Shown here: positions 10,265 through 21,000 of the stretch, piece by piece | How the letters are laid out: each line of letters opens with the position of its first letter | Numbering within the stretch: the first letter of the stretch is position 1 | DNA from: Isochrysis galbana | Taxonomy: Eukaryota > Haptophyta > Isochrysidales > Isochrysidaceae | Length of the DNA: 64,000 nt | Assembly: GCA_018136815.1 (NCBI GenBank) | Contig: CM030934.1 | Location: 206,627-270,626, forward strand | Direction of reading: 5' to 3' | Translations under genes and position numbers: made by a program | Notes under the pieces: generated by a model | What the model was told of the DNA's origin: nothing | What the model saw: only the letters and a program-made list of their open reading frames with translations | The model's database searches: none

Positions 10265-10537
10265 CTCAGCATCTGTGCTCGCGAACTCCAGGTTCGACAG
10301 CTCCTTGCGCCACGCCTTCTTGTATGCCTTCTGCATCTGCTGGTACTTCTCCCTCTTCGCCTCATCGGCGTCGAAGCCAGCCATCGTCCCCTCAATGGCA
10401 GGCATCGTGTTGGCAAGGGCAGGCGGAAGGGCGGGTGAGGCGAAGCCCGCGAGCGCGCCCAGCGCCACACGACGGCTTGTGACCACGCGCAGAGCGCATG
10501 TGCTGGAGAGGAGGAGGGGGAAGAGGAGGAGGCGCAT
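10265..10537 (-). CDS. Small protein with plastid thylakoid-lumen type leader, first exon
   Basis: Ninety-one codons from ATG 10537. Residues 1-16 (MRLLLFPLLLSSTCAL) form a signal peptide. Residues 17-43 hold a twin-arginine plus hydrophobic stretch (SRRVALGALAGFASPALPPA) ending ALA/N, the shape of a thylakoid twin-arginine signal after an ER signal, as used in algae with complex plastids. The mature part is short, charged and helical: PAIEGTMAGFDADEAKREKY, then KAYKKAWRKELSNLEFAS. The exon ends exactly at GAG/GTGAGC, a strong donor, so at least one more exon follows toward lower coordinates. The family is unrecognised; a small extrinsic photosystem or lumen protein is inferred from the leader only. 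The longer frame upstream (to 10852) is Ser/Pro/Leu-rich and probably 5' UTR. Confidence 0.65.
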
Positions 10538-11014
10538 TGGGAGTGGGGGGAAGGAGAGGAGAGGGAAGGGAGGGAAGGATGGGGACCGGAAAGAAGGAGC
10601 CGTTTTACGATAATAAAAAGGTGTAGGAGAGTTGGGGTGGTGGGGAGCGAATACAGCGAGCGAGGCCGATGAGAGAAGACGATGAGAGAGGGGGGTGGGG
10701 GAGGCGGCACCACTGTGTGTGAGCAACAGGGAGAGAGATTTTGATGTAAATAGAGTAGGGAATGAAGAAAGAAATGGGTGGAAGGATGTGTGTGTAGGTA
10801 CGTACCACCTGTGAAAGAAGTCGTTAGAGAGAGAGGAACGAACACAAACCAATCCCGAAGCGAGAGAGAGAGTACTCTAGAGAGGGAAGAAGCCAGGAAT
10901 TCTAGAGAGAGGAAAGAGGGCATAGAAATCAAGAGAAGAAGATGAAGGATAGCTCAGCCCCTCTTCGTGTGTCGGCCTCGCGGCGAGATCGGGGGGGGGG
11001 GGGGGGGGGGGGGG

Positions 11015-11082
<68 letters not shown>

Positions 11083-11360
11083 GAGTTCAGCGGCGCCGAC
11101 GACAAGAGAAAGAAAGAGCGGAAGGGAAAGAGATGTGGGTGGGTGTGAAGAGAGAGTCTTTACCATACAGGCCGCGCGACAACCACCCGCGAGATCGCCG
11201 ACCACCGCCGACAGCCCATCGGAGGCCATTGGATCCGCTCTCTTCTTTTAACTTTAGCAGAGGCCTCAGCCTCGTGCGCCGTGCCCGCGTCGTGGGTCGT
11301 GGGCGTGTGGGCGTGCCCTTCCCCAGCCTCCCATGGCCCTACATGGGAGACACGGCCTAC
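10538..11360. repeat. Promoter-side low complexity with G and GA tracts
   Basis: No gene is seen. 10991-11017 is almost pure G, 11018-11052 is (GA)n and 11053-11081 is almost pure G again. The rest is purine-rich. Potential G-quadruplex DNA lies upstream of the minus-strand gene at 10537. Confidence 0.7.
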
Positions 11361-11590
11361 GACTGACGGATCGAGCATGGCCACTGGCTCGATATGCGAG
11401 GAGACGGAAGGGGGTCGATCGGCGGGAGGCGCGGCGGGAGCGGCAGAGAGTAATGGAATGGCAGAATGCAGAATGGCAGGCTTGACCACCTCCTCAGTCC
11501 TCAGCAGACAGCAGAGGGAGAGGTAGGCGGGAGGACGGGCTTGGGCGAGGGCGAGCACGAGGACGGAGCTGACGTGGCTGGGTGAGCGGG
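11361..11590 (+). repeat. Interspersed repeat R2, copy 1
   Basis: Shares with 53427-53665 a block running from GACGGATCGAGC, CTCGATATGCGA and CGGGAGGCGCGGCGG to ACCACCTCCTCAG and GGACGGGCTTGGGCGAGGGC, and with 25975-26060 its last part. No coding frame is conserved. The nature of the parent element is unknown. Confidence 0.65.
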
Positions 11591-11596
11591 GATGGA

Positions 11597-11640
11597 TAAA
11601 AAAACATCTGAAGATTCGGGGCTAAAACACCTACTACTAC
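11597..11640 (+). repeat. Short repeat R3 (copy at 25518-25560)
   Basis: ATAAAAAAACATCTGAAGAT followed by TCGGGGCTA recurs with small changes at 25518. It is followed here by a CTA microsatellite. No function is assigned. Confidence 0.5.
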
Positions 11641-11924
11641 TACTACTAGCTACTAACGTCCGGCTTCTACTTCTACTTCTAACGCCTACTTACTATCTAC
11701 CATCCGACACCGCCACCGTTCCTATAATAAAAAAATTCCAACTGGGAAGATGCGCACCTGCACTGAGCCGCTGGCCGCTGGCCGATGCCGCACACCGACG
11801 CATGGCGAAGACGCAGGTGAAGATGTCCCTGCAGGCCCTGCAGAGACCCCGGCAGAGCCCGGGGGCGGGCGGGCGGGTCATCTGAGCGCCCCGGCTTGCA
11901 TTCATGGTCATGTCTGGGGCCTAG

Positions 11925-12290
11925 GCTCCTTCAGAAGGCGAAGGGGTAGCGTTGCGCACTCCCGGGGTTGCTGGAGTGCTGCAGCGACAAACTGCGAGGA
12001 TGCTGCTGAGGCCGTAGAGGTCGCCAGTCGAGCGCCCGAAGTCAATGGTGTCGCAGATTTGGCACAACCAGTGGTGAATCAGGCGCTCTCCGGCTGGGCT
12101 CCTTCAGAAGGCGAAGGCTTAGCGTCACGCATTCCCAGTGTTGCGGGAGTGCTGCAGCTTGCGAGAGTGCTGCAGCGACGAACGGCCCGGATGCTGCCGG
12201 GGCAGCAGAGGTGGCCCTTTGCACGCCCGACTTCAGCAGTGGCGCAGAAACGCCGCCGATGAACGGGGAGGGCGGGATGCGCATAGCGGA
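11925..12290 (+). repeat. Diverged two-copy tandem duplication, about 180 bp
   Basis: GGCTCCTTCAGAAGGCGAAG recurs about 180 bases apart (near 11927 and 12107) with further shared blocks (GCGCACTCCCGGGGTTGC / GCATTCCCAGTGTTGC, GTGCTGCAGCGAC, GAGCGCCCGAAGTC). The copies are substantially diverged and read differently in the open frame at 11750-12262, so that frame is probably not a gene. Confidence 0.6.
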
Positions 12291-12412
12291 CGCCGATCGA
12301 GACGCCTGCACGAGCGGTGGCATGGATGCATCTGCTGCTGCAGGTGTGCCAACGCCTGCGTCGAGCTGTAGTGGCAGCGGGACGAGTGCACGTGCTCCGA
12401 TAATCTCAAACC

Positions 12413-13475
12413 TTATGAGCAGCGAGCGTCGGCGCAAAAGGCAGGCCATAGATGCTTCGGTAACTTGGCTTGCAGCCCGGTCTGCTCTTGTCTCGTGCCA
12501 GCTTGTTGCTCTCCAAAGCCCGCCGCCGTCCGCTGACGTGTCTGCTGCACCTTCACAAGACTGCTTTGCAGAGTGCTCACCCTGCGACCCTGCGAATCAG
12601 AGCAGGAAGTGGGCATGTGGGCATGGGAGAAGGGGATGAAGTCTGGGCTGCTAGGTCCACCGTTCCCCCCGTTCTTCAAGACGTTTCTCGTCTCACCCAG
12701 ACGGCATCTGTCGAGGTCGGTAAGGGGTCGTTCGGTTAATGTGATTTCGAGGGCGGGTTCCCGCCTCGACTCTTTCGGAGAGTACAGCCAAGAGTAGTAT
12801 CTTCTGAATTCTCTCCGGATACCGTCGTCGGTCGTGGTCGTGTTGTGGTCGGCGTGTCTAGGGTTGTTCCAATCGCAGGTCTTGTAGATCTCTTTGATGT
12901 TTCCGTTCCATCTTTGTTGTGCGAGCTTCCTGAAGAATTCCTTGGAGTGAAGATCTTCGTGGCGGAGCTTAGCGTACAGGGGGAGATGTCTCAGAGGAGT
13001 TTTGCTCCTTTCTTCCGCTAGCTCTCTATTGGTATCTGCGATCTCTCTTGTGAGGTTCGCGTACGGGCCCTTTTTAATTAGTTTTATGTTGAGTAGTGCT
13101 ATTTTCTTTTCCAGATCAGATTGGATGGTGGGTTTTCTTCGAGCGCGCGTTTCCTCCCTCAAGAATGTGGCGACGAGCGCTTTCGCATGGGCCCACTCGC
13201 CGGCCAGGTCACCGCCTCCCAGCGCGTTTTCCTTTGCTCTACGGAAGAGGAGTTCTATCACCCTCGTGGCCCCCTCCTCGCGGATGATCGCGGTGTCAAT
13301 GGGGAGGTCGTAATTGCGGTCCGGGTTGTAGCTTGGCGTCTCGAACGCGGCTAGCAGCGGTAAGTGGTCAGAGGTCGCCTTGCCTGTGAACAGGTCCGGG
13401 CTGGGCCCCATCTTGTGATCTTGTGCCATTGAAATTTGTCGGTGGCTAGGTTGTGGTATAGTCTGTCTATCCTCG
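12413..13475 (-). mobile_element. LINE relic: endonuclease C-terminus and linker to reverse transcriptase
   Basis: Minus-strand frames carry the end of an APE-type endonuclease (RIDRLYHNLATDKFQW, then SDHLPLLAAFE, the catalytic SDH motif). About 200 residues of linker follow, comparable to the linker of the LINE at 38611-42907 (YYSWLY here, YYVWLF there). The frame breaks in the reverse-transcriptase entry region near 12600. Between the two endonuclease motifs the frame is broken by an 8-bp tandem duplication (CACAAGAT twice, about 13415-13431). The 5' half of the endonuclease and almost all of the RT are missing, so it is dead. Confidence 0.8.
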
Positions 13476-13479
13476 TGTG

Positions 13480-13615
13480 AAGCAGTATCTCCATTAAAGT
13501 GGGAACTGGGGAAGGGGAAAGGGGTTGAAGGTGGTTAAGGTTGGGTAGTAGGGAGGCACATAAGCATGCTGCCTCCAGCCACACATGTAGCGGGGATTTT
13601 TAAGAAGATTTTTTT
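13480..13615 (+). mobile_element. LINE 3'-terminal fragment, opposite orientation
   Basis: Matches the last ~150 bases of the LINE at 38611-42907 and of its derivative at 26594-26941: GGGAACTGGGGAAGGGGAA, GGTTAAGGTTGGGTAGTAGG, then TAGCGGGG, TTTTTAAGAAGA and a T run. It sits head to head with the minus-strand LINE relic at 12413-13475. Confidence 0.65.
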
Positions 13616-13918
13616 ATGTCTTATGTCGTGTGTATGTGTATGTGTATGGGCGTATGCAAGGCCGCATGCGTAGTATTCTGATTCTACTGCTCATTCGCGG
13701 TCTGGCGACTTCGCTTATTGCAACGCACAACGCGCTGATGGAATGGTGGTGATGGAAGGGGAAACAAGCACAAGGACAACATGGGCAACACGACTAGGCG
13801 CCGCCATTTGGTAAAGCTCAATAGAGGCTCAACCGGCAACCCAAAGGGGCCAACAATGTGCCGCGCATGATCTAGATGGCAACTAACCAGACATTTCCCC
13901 TGGCATAGCACGCTCGCG

Positions 13919-15318
13919 CTACTTGGCACCTGCAGGGCGCAGCTCCTCAAGCATCGCAGCGAGTGCATCATATTGCGCCTCTCGTTGCGTTTTGTCGCCA
14001 GCGGCTGCAATCGCCTCCACCTGCCGTAGCATCGCGCCCACGTGCGCCAGCACGGCGGCCTCCACATCCCCAGACTCTCCAATGGCCTGTTCCATGGCAA
14101 AGACCGTCGTCGATGACGCACTAGCCGCGCCGCCCTTCGGTCCCTCATCACCTTTGCATTGTCTGTGTCGCGTCTTGCATGGTGTGCCATGCACCGGCAC
14201 TCGTTCACCCGACAAGGTCAACTTTTCGATCACAGCACACCAGTTGCCGGTGTCGTAGTACTCCTCGACGATGGCACTACCCCCGACAGCTTCCAAGAGC
14301 TCGCGCAGCTCGCCATCCTTATAGACGTGGCAGTAGCGTTGGAAGACAGTGGCCCGCTTCGAGGCATCATAGACACCTCCGGCCGCGTTTTCGAGCTCCG
14401 GGTTGCGATGTGGCGTTTGATCTCGCTGATGGAATGGGACGAGCACGTCGCGGGAGGCAAAGTCGTGACCTGCGATCGCAGTTGCGTGAGCAGCAGCGAG
14501 AGCCATGATGGAAAGCGCGCCGACGGGGTTGAGCGTCCCATGAGTTGAAGCAGCCGCGCTAAGCGAGACTACGCAAGCCAGGAAGGCACACCTGAGCGAC
14601 CGTCATGCTGCTCAAGCGCCCATGCGTAGAAGAGTGCTCGTCCACCCGGCCGGAGCACGCGCAGCGTCTCGGCGACAAGCAGCTTCCGCCGTTCAAATGA
14701 GGAGATGTGGTGCAGTACCGCGATGCTGAGTGCGGCGTCAAACGCGTTATCACGGTATGGGAGTGAGAGGCAATCCGCAACCACACTCTGCGTGGACAGA
14801 TAAGTTGGGTGAAGTCAGCACAAATGCTGTTGCGGCCCAATCGGCAAACGAGCACCAGCCAAGCATGGCGGCCGACTGAGCGAGTGGCCTGCGCACCTCG
14901 AGCTGCATCTGGGCAGCCGCAATCCTCACGAGCTCCACACTAAAGTCGCAACCGATCGCGGCATGCCCCGCCTCACGGAAGGCAGGCGCGAGCTTTCCGT
15001 TACCGCAACCGAGGTCCGCGACGAGCGAACCAGCGGGCAGGCTGCTCACGAAGTCGACGACGCGAGGCCACGCCTTGTAGCGGGTGCCGTGCCACTGCCA
15101 AGCGATGGCGTCGTACACGCGCTGCACATGCTGCCTGAAGTGCACACGGAGCGCGGGAACCTCGGAAGGAGTGGAAAGAGGCGTTTGGGTGCGCACAGCG
15201 CGCAGGCGCACCGCTCGAGCTCCGCCCCGTCCGCCAGCGCCGTCTCCGCCACCGGCGCGTTACGACGGTTCGGAGTGCTCGCTGCCCCCGCCGCCGCCGC
15301 CGACGACGACGACGACAT
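13919..15318 (-). CDS. TRM9: TRM9/ALKBH8-type tRNA wobble-uridine methyltransferase, 4 exons
   Basis: Exons 15318-15212, 15134-14897, 14787-14592 and 14469-13919 (introns about 77, 109 and 122 bp, all GT-AG) give a 363-residue protein from ATG 15318. The first intron boundary is chosen by frame and protein match. The fold is a class I SAM methyltransferase: HVQRVYDAIA...TRYKAWP, motif I VADLGCGNGK (about residues 74-83), GCDFS (97-101), ADCLSLPYRDNAFDAAL (119-135), AVLHHISSFERR, then the family-specific VLVPFH, VFQRYCHVYKDGELREL and VEEYYDTGNWC in the C-terminal half. Trm9-family enzymes, with partner Trm112, methylate carboxymethyl-uridine at position 34 of certain tRNAs in the cytosol. No AlkB oxygenase or RRM domain is present, so it resembles stand-alone Trm9. 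A tail of about 90 residues, ending in a helical LAHVGAMLRQVEAIAAAG segment, is extra compared with yeast. Confidence 0.88.
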
Positions 15319-15770
15319 GGCCGTCACTTGCTCGCGCGGGCTCGCTATCTATTCCTTCATTCACAGTGTATTCACAACCCCGAGAATCCCGTCCCTCTGC
15401 CCCGACCGTTCCCCCTCCCATAAACTTGCCGCACGGCGCACGGCGCTGAATGTACACGAAGCATAAGACCTCTCCCACCATTCTGCTCTCCTGAGCGCAT
15501 CGCACGGATGCGTTGGGTGAGATGGGGAGGGTTGTGCCCTCCGGCTAAGGTCTCAGGTCCTATCGCGCTGGCTGCCAGGGAGCAGCCAGCAGCCATGGCG
15601 GCAACAAAAAGCAGTGTGGTCATAACAGTCAGAGAGTCAGCAGATGCTAGAGTGATAGGGGGCAGAACCTGGGACACCTGGGGGCACTAGGGATCTCACG
15701 AAGATGCCCCTGGGGCACGGTGATTCTACAACACTCACAACACGTACAAACCCTTGCACATATACATATA
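15319..15770. other. Intergenic, upstream of TRM9-like gene
   Basis: The region is mostly unremarkable. A minus-strand frame near 15620 starts MTTLLFVAAMAAGCSLAASA, a signal-peptide-like stretch, but nothing after it looks coding. I do not call a gene. Confidence 0.4.
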
Positions 15771-15771
15771 T

Positions 15772-16380
15772 CTAGTATCTAGGGGTGGGGAGGGCTCGTT
15801 TCGCTACGAGGTCGCGGAGGAAAGCAGCGGCGCGCATTATGTGCTTGGTTTTCTTGAAGGCAACGGGGTCAAGGGACATGTTGATGGCGGACTTGGAGTC
15901 GGAGCAGAGAAGGGTAGGGCCATGCGGCGGCAGAGATAGAGATAGGTTGACAAGCAATTCCCGGATGAAGAGGATGTCGCGGGCTGCAAGCATGGCACCG
16001 AAGTACTCGGCCTCGGCGCTCGACAACGAAACGGAGCGTTGGGTCTTGGAGAACTCGTGGATGGGACAGCCGTACAGGAAAAAGATGGCGCCCGTACAGG
16101 AGAAGCGAGACTCCCAATTTGAGTCGACATGGACTAAAAAGGGCATCGAGGGGTCCGGGCGAAAGAGCAAAGCAAAGGTGGAAGAGTCACGCACGTAGCA
16201 GCGGGCGGACGCGGACGGCAGCGGCGATGTACGTAGGACTAGGGTTGGTCATGAAGCGTGATAGCTGCAAGGCAGCATATGCGAGATCTGGCCTAGACAT
16301 GTTAGCAAGCCAGAGGAGGCCCCCTGACGATGGCCATATGGGTGTCGCATTCGGAGGCCATGGATTCAAAAGCAGGGGAG
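15772..16380 (-). pseudogene. Ty1/copia retrotransposon relic (RT tail and RNase H)
   Basis: Minus-strand translation gives the end of a copia reverse transcriptase (GGLLWLANMSRPDLAYAALQ, SRFM) followed by RNase H with all expected landmarks: HVDSNWES, SLSSAEAEYFGAMLAARDI, LLCSDSKSAI and KTKHIMRAAAFL. A frameshift near 16200 separates the RT tail (RVRPLLR) from the RNase H start (YVRDSSTFALLF). Integrase, protease and most of RT are absent and no LTR is seen. Confidence 0.85.
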
Positions 16381-16932
16381 CCGGGCGTGTGTGAATCGTG
16401 AATCAGATGGATCGATGTGGAGTGCTGCACGAGCCGGATTCGACAGCGGCGTGCGCTAGCGGTTGGTTGACCAGCTTCGATAACGCCGAAGCAGCGCGAA
16501 AAGCACGGTTTGCGCGCGCACAAGCGACCACGAAGTCATGAAATGGAGTCAATGAATGAGAAGAACACCTAATCCCGCCTGGCTATGCTGGCCTTGTGGC
16601 AGTGACAAACATACCCTCGCATACTCTCCGCACTAACCAAACAATCAATCGACCCATAAACCGTCCCTCATCAATCTACACGATCGTCTACTGCACATGA
16701 ACTTTGACCGCCCAGTCAGCATGAGGAACGGAATGGATGAACAGATTTCGGAAGGAAGGCGTCCTTCCCGTAGCACAGACCGGCACGCAGCATCGGCAGA
16801 TCTATGCGCGTTTTCAATGGACTCGACAAAATGTTGTCGTGCAAAATGGGGGTGCTCATGGAAGGCTCAATCCTGGCATCTGGGATTCATTGGCGCAACC
16901 CACAGGTGTGGTATCCATGGGCGACCACCAAG
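16381..16932. other. Intergenic, no gene seen
   Basis: Frames in this interval are short or are opposite-strand shadows of the RING gene. It holds the 3' side of the minus-strand RING gene. Confidence 0.4.
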
Positions 16933-18145
16933 TCAGACGAGGGCTGGCGGGACGATTGGTTGCGAGTCCTCAGGGCAACAGTCGGAGCACTCGCTCAACC
17001 AGTGCTCAATGCACGCGGCATGGAAAGCGTGCGTACAAGGAAGTGTGCGGCATATGTCCTTCGGCCGCAAGGGTTCGAGACAAATGCAGCATGGCGCCCG
17101 CCGCCTCGCCTCTGTGCACTTGCCCTGGATGTTGCGTTTGCCGTGGCCGAGCACGGAAGAGCACTTGCTCATTGCGCAATTTTTCAGTGGGGCGTCGCCG
17201 GCTGTTTCACTTGAAGCAAGCACACCGTTGGTGCGCTCGCTGGAGGGCTCATCCGAAGCAATGGACCAAGTTGGCGCGTACGCATCGATGACGTCGATGG
17301 GCAGAGTCTTTGGCTTCACCTGCACCAACGGCAAGAGGTGCTCAGAGCGGGCATGTCCAATCACCCGCTGGACGCGACTCTCAATGTTATTGTTGTGTTG
17401 GTGCTATCTGTCAAGGGCTCATAAGATAGTCGCCTGGGAAGCATACCGTAGCATCGAGGTTGCGTAGCACGTCGTAGTCCTCAGGTGTGATGTCACGGTG
17501 CTGCAAATGGGCAAAGATCATGTACGAATTGAGGTCCATGCCTAAGGACTTGGCGAGCTCCTCTCTCTCCTTCTGGCTCGCATGCTGCGAAAAGTGCGCA
17601 GGCGGTCGGGATGGTGAGCATCCGTCAGCCCCCACCGTTGGATCGTGTGGAGGATGTGCAAGCACGCACCATGTGGAAGCGCAGGAACGATGACGCAGAT
17701 ATTATGTCTGAACGAGCCTGGTTTCCTTGCGTGCTGGCCCGGCTGGTGTCGGTGGTTCGACTCTTCGACTTGAGCGCAGCGGCTGCGCTGTCGGTAGACA
17801 TCCAGCGAACAATGCCATCTAAATGATTGGTGGGCAGGGGAGGCAGATTGGCGAGGGCAGCCACCGGGCGGAAGTATGACCCATGATGGTCGGATGTGCC
17901 AGATCCGAAGTGCCCACACGGTCAGGACGGCGAGCAGGGCGAGTCACGTGCAACAGCAGGCTCTCACCGATCTGGCGCTGCAGCGTGCTCAAGAAGCCCT
18001 TGGAGGCTGCGCCGTCAGCCTTGGAGTGTGCGTCTTGCGCAGCCGGCTTCTTTGTGCGCAGCCGCCACCACTTGGTCGCCGGCTTTGCCATGCTCGTGCT
18101 GGCGGGTGCAGGAAGTGGAGGAGTGCTCTCGATTGCGCTCGCCAT
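16933..18145 (-). CDS. RING-H2 zinc-finger protein (probable E3 ubiquitin ligase), 4 exons
   Basis: Exons 18145-17968, 17782-17670, 17584-17447 and 17319-16933 (introns 185, 85 and 127 bp with GTGAGA, GTGCGT and GTATGC donors and CAG acceptors) give a 271-residue protein from ATG 18145. Exon 4 has a complete RING-H2: CCICLEPL, 14 residues, [14 protein letters not shown], then CSDC, with the C-x2-C, C-x-H-x2-H-x2-C, C-x2-C spacing, placed near the C-terminus. Joining exons 3 and 4 restores a continuous [20 protein letters not shown] and [15 protein letters not shown], a module I believe recurs beside RING domains in some protist proteins (from memory, unchecked). No transmembrane segment is obvious; the N-terminus is Pro/Ala/Lys-rich. 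RING-H2 domains recruit E2 enzymes, so ubiquitin ligase activity is the likely role; substrates are unknown. A long CT tract starts 20 bases upstream of the ATG, in the 5' UTR or promoter. Confidence 0.85.
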
Positions 18146-18164
18146 CGGTCGCCAGCAACTCGGT

Positions 18165-18333
<169 letters not shown>

Positions 18334-18344
18334 CCAAAGGCGGA

Positions 18345-19590
18345 AGTGGCTGAGACGGTGGGAGGGGGAGGGGGGCTGTGGATTGGCGGCTGTGGCGCAG
18401 TCGCCTTCGGGGAGAGGAAGAGGCGAGAGAGAGGGAGGGAGGGAAGGGAGGGGGCAAGAGGGGTCGAGGGAAGGGGCGGTGGGGAAGGGACGGGGGGGGA
18501 TTGTTGGGGCAGCGCGGGAGGGGGGAGTAGAGCGGGAGAGAGAGACAAAGAGAGAGAGAGAGAGAAGAGAGAAGAGAGCTAGGAAGGGAGAGAGCGAGAA
18601 AGAGAAAGAGAGGAGAGGGACGGAGAGAGAGAGAGGGAGAGAGAGAGAGAGCGAGCGCACGCGCAGTGAGTGGCCGAACGAACGGCCCCCCCCCCCGCGC
18701 TTCTTCCCCATCCTCTCTCTCTCTCTCTCTCTTTCTCCTCTCTCTCTCTCTTCCCCTCCCTCTCTCTCTCTCTCCTCTCGTGGGAAAGTGCAGTAGGTGA
18801 ATGAAGAGGAGGAGAGAGGGAGATGACGAGATGAGTGGGGTCGGCTGGAGGAGGAGGAGAGAGACGCGGTAGGTGAGAAGGGAAGGAAGAGAGGGGGAGA
18901 TCGAGGAGAGAGAAAGGACCGGACCAGAGAGAGGAAAGAAGCCTCGCGAGGAATGAGCGAGCTCCAACCCTCTCTCCCTCTCTCCTTCCATCCGGCCGAC
19001 ACGTGGGGAGAGGAGAGGAGAGATGAAACCAGCCGTTTACCTGAGGAGTAGACGCCGTGCCTGGGAGAGAGAGAGGAGAGAATCTCCTCAGCCGCAGCGA
19101 GGGGGTGGAGAGAGAGAAGAGACCCATCGATGGTGAGAGAAGATGGGGAAGGAAGGAAGGAAGGGAGGGACAGGGGAACGAGGGGGGAGGGAAGGGGGAA
19201 GAAGGGCGAAGGGGGGGGGGGCGAGAGGAAGAAAGGGCGAAGGGAGGGGGAGAGAGGAAGAGAGGGCGAAAGGGGGGAGGGGGGGGGGGGCACACCTCTC
19301 TTGTGTGTGTGGGGGGGGGGGGGGGGGGGGCTCTCTCGCCCCTTCTCCACTCCCACAGTCTCTCCCTCCCGCTCCGAGGGGGGGGGGGAGGGTTGCAGCG
19401 GTGCCTGCGCCAAGCGGGGGAGAGAGAGAGGCGCCGTGGCTCTCTGGTGCCTCCGCGCGCGGGGGGAGAAGGGGGAGAGGGAAGGGGGGGGTACAAGGCG
19501 GGGGCGGGGGGATTCACGGAAGTGTGCGACTTGTATAGAAGAGGCCCACCAGACCTCCGCAGCTGAGGCCGAGGCGCGGGATTGGAGCTC
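18345..19590. repeat. Purine/pyrimidine-skewed low-complexity region
   Basis: Long GA/GGGA-rich stretches (18360-18680, 18800-19300), a CT cluster (18710-18780) and G runs (19213-19222, 19270-19290, 19308-19330, 19379-19388). The long Ser/Pro/Arg open frames on both strands reflect composition only. I see no supported gene. Confidence 0.7.
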
Positions 19591-20095
19591 ACGAGCTCAC
19601 GAGGCATCGAACTTCGAGGGCGCGGCGGACGGCGGACGTTGCTGCCCGTCGCTTTGAGTGGGCCATGCGTGGTTTTCTACCCACAACCGCGACCAAGGAT
19701 GGGCAGCTTACCCCCTCCACCTCCACAAGACAAGATTTCTTGCGTAAAATTTACGGCCAAGTTTCGAACGTAAGAGTTGGCTGTGTCCGACCCGCCACAT
19801 GACAACTCTCGTTTTTACGAAACTATTACGAGGAGAGCTATCTCGATGGAGTGGCCTTCCGGTGCCTTTCTTCTCTTCTCTCTTCTCCTCGCTTCCCTCT
19901 CGTAGAGCTAGAGGAAGAGAGCGCGGCCGGCAGCGATGGCATCCGCACCATGCGGTCGCAGTGGTGGCATCGGGAAGGGGCATCCGGGACTAGCTTGGAG
20001 CTTGGCGCGTGGGTGGCCTCAGCGATGGCACTTGGGTGCAGGCCGTCGCGGCGTCGCGGCCGCTGCGGGCGTCGTGCAGTCGGATCTGTTACACC

Positions 20096-20279
20096 CCTAG
20101 ATGGGAAATACGGTGCGGGGGCCTGAAAATACAGCCAAATACATTGTATTTGGCCTCCGGCCAAATACATTTCAAATACATTCGAGGCCTACAACCCAGG
20201 ACACGCTTCAAATACAGCCAAAATACATAGTGTATTTGGTCTCTAGCCAAATACGGTAAATACGTATTTCCCATCTAGG
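20096..20279. mobile_element. MITE, copy 1 (8-bp target-site duplication)
   Basis: A 184-bp element with perfect 17-bp terminal inverted repeats, CCTAGATGGGAAATACG and its reverse complement at the right end. It is flanked by GTTACACC (20088-20095) and GTTCCACC (20280-20287), an 8-bp TSD with one mismatch. The interior has several CCAAATAC/GTATTTGG hairpins and no coding capacity. An 8-bp TSD points to mobilisation by a hAT-type (or similar) transposase; this is inference. Confidence 0.85.
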
Positions 20280-20384
20280 GTTCCACCCTCCACCCACTGA
20301 ACTGGGCACATCGACTGCGGCGACCGCGTCGGTTCATCCCTCGATCAAACGATTGGTGGCGCGGCTCAACACTCGCTCTCTTCA

Positions 20385-20745
20385 TGTCCCCAAGTGGCCT
20401 GCAGGGACCTGGGAGCACAGCTCAGGGGTCAGGGGACAGGTGAGGCTGGAACATGGCCCTTGCCCCTCCTGCCTCTCCCTCGCTGGCGCTCCGAGCCCCT
20501 ACGGGTCGACTGGAGCTGGCTGGGGGGTCTTGAACAGGGGGGCCCAGGGGAGGAGGGACTGGTCAGAGGGATGGGTAGGCCACGACGGGCCAGGGCGGGC
20601 GAGTCAGGCGGGCCTGTGGGGAGAGGGATGAGCCATCAGGCGTGCCAGGAGAGTGGGTGGATCCTCCCCATGGCAGGGGAGGAGTGGAGGGGGGGGGGGG
20701 GGGGGCTCGTGCCCCCCCATGGGCGAACTAAGTATAAACTTAGTT
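20385..20745 (+). repeat. Interspersed repeat R1, copy 2 (5'-truncated)
   Basis: It carries the 3' half of R1 (GGACCTGGGAGCACAGCTCAGG..., ending AACTAAGTATAAACTTAGTT). It is followed immediately by LINE reverse-transcriptase sequence on the same strand. Confidence 0.75.
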
Positions 20746-20749
20746 GTGA

Positions 20750-21000
20750 GCCAAAATTCTAACTAACAGACTTAGCAGCAAAGTGATAGGAAAAATAATA
20801 TCGGAAAACCAACTGGGGTTCGTGCCTAGGAGACTCATTAGAGAGGCCACGCACCACGCACCTCCTCCAACTCACCAGTGCATACCTTGACGACGAGAAC
20901 GGAGATCCGGGCCTACTACTAGCCCTCGACTGGGAGAAAGCCTTCGATAGAGTGAGTTGGGAGTTCTATCATCTATCATCTGGCCCTCGTCAACAAGCTT
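20750..21000 (+). mobile_element. LINE reverse-transcriptase fragment
   Basis: The plus-strand frame reads KILTNRLSSKVIGKIISENQ, LGFVPRRLIREATH, then after a frame change LLQLTSAYLDDENGDPGLLL, ALDWEKAFDRVSWEFY. This is the same RT block as in the LINE at 38611-42907 (VGFVPRRMIGEATHLL, DWEKAFDRVSWDYY). The frame change is a 7-bp tandem duplication of ACGCACC near 20852-20865. The right side is cut by the assembly gap. Confidence 0.85.

Noticed and set aside
10160..10852. Full 230-residue reading of the plastid-type gene from the first Met at 10852
   Set aside because: Residues before ATG 10537 are Ser/Pro/Phe-rich with no leader shape, and those after the GTGAGC donor are Gly/Glu translation of a purine-rich intron.
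16697..17467. Plus-strand 256-residue open frame
   Set aside because: It overlaps RING-gene exons and introns on the opposite strand and has no motif; the minus-strand gene has splice sites and an intact RING.
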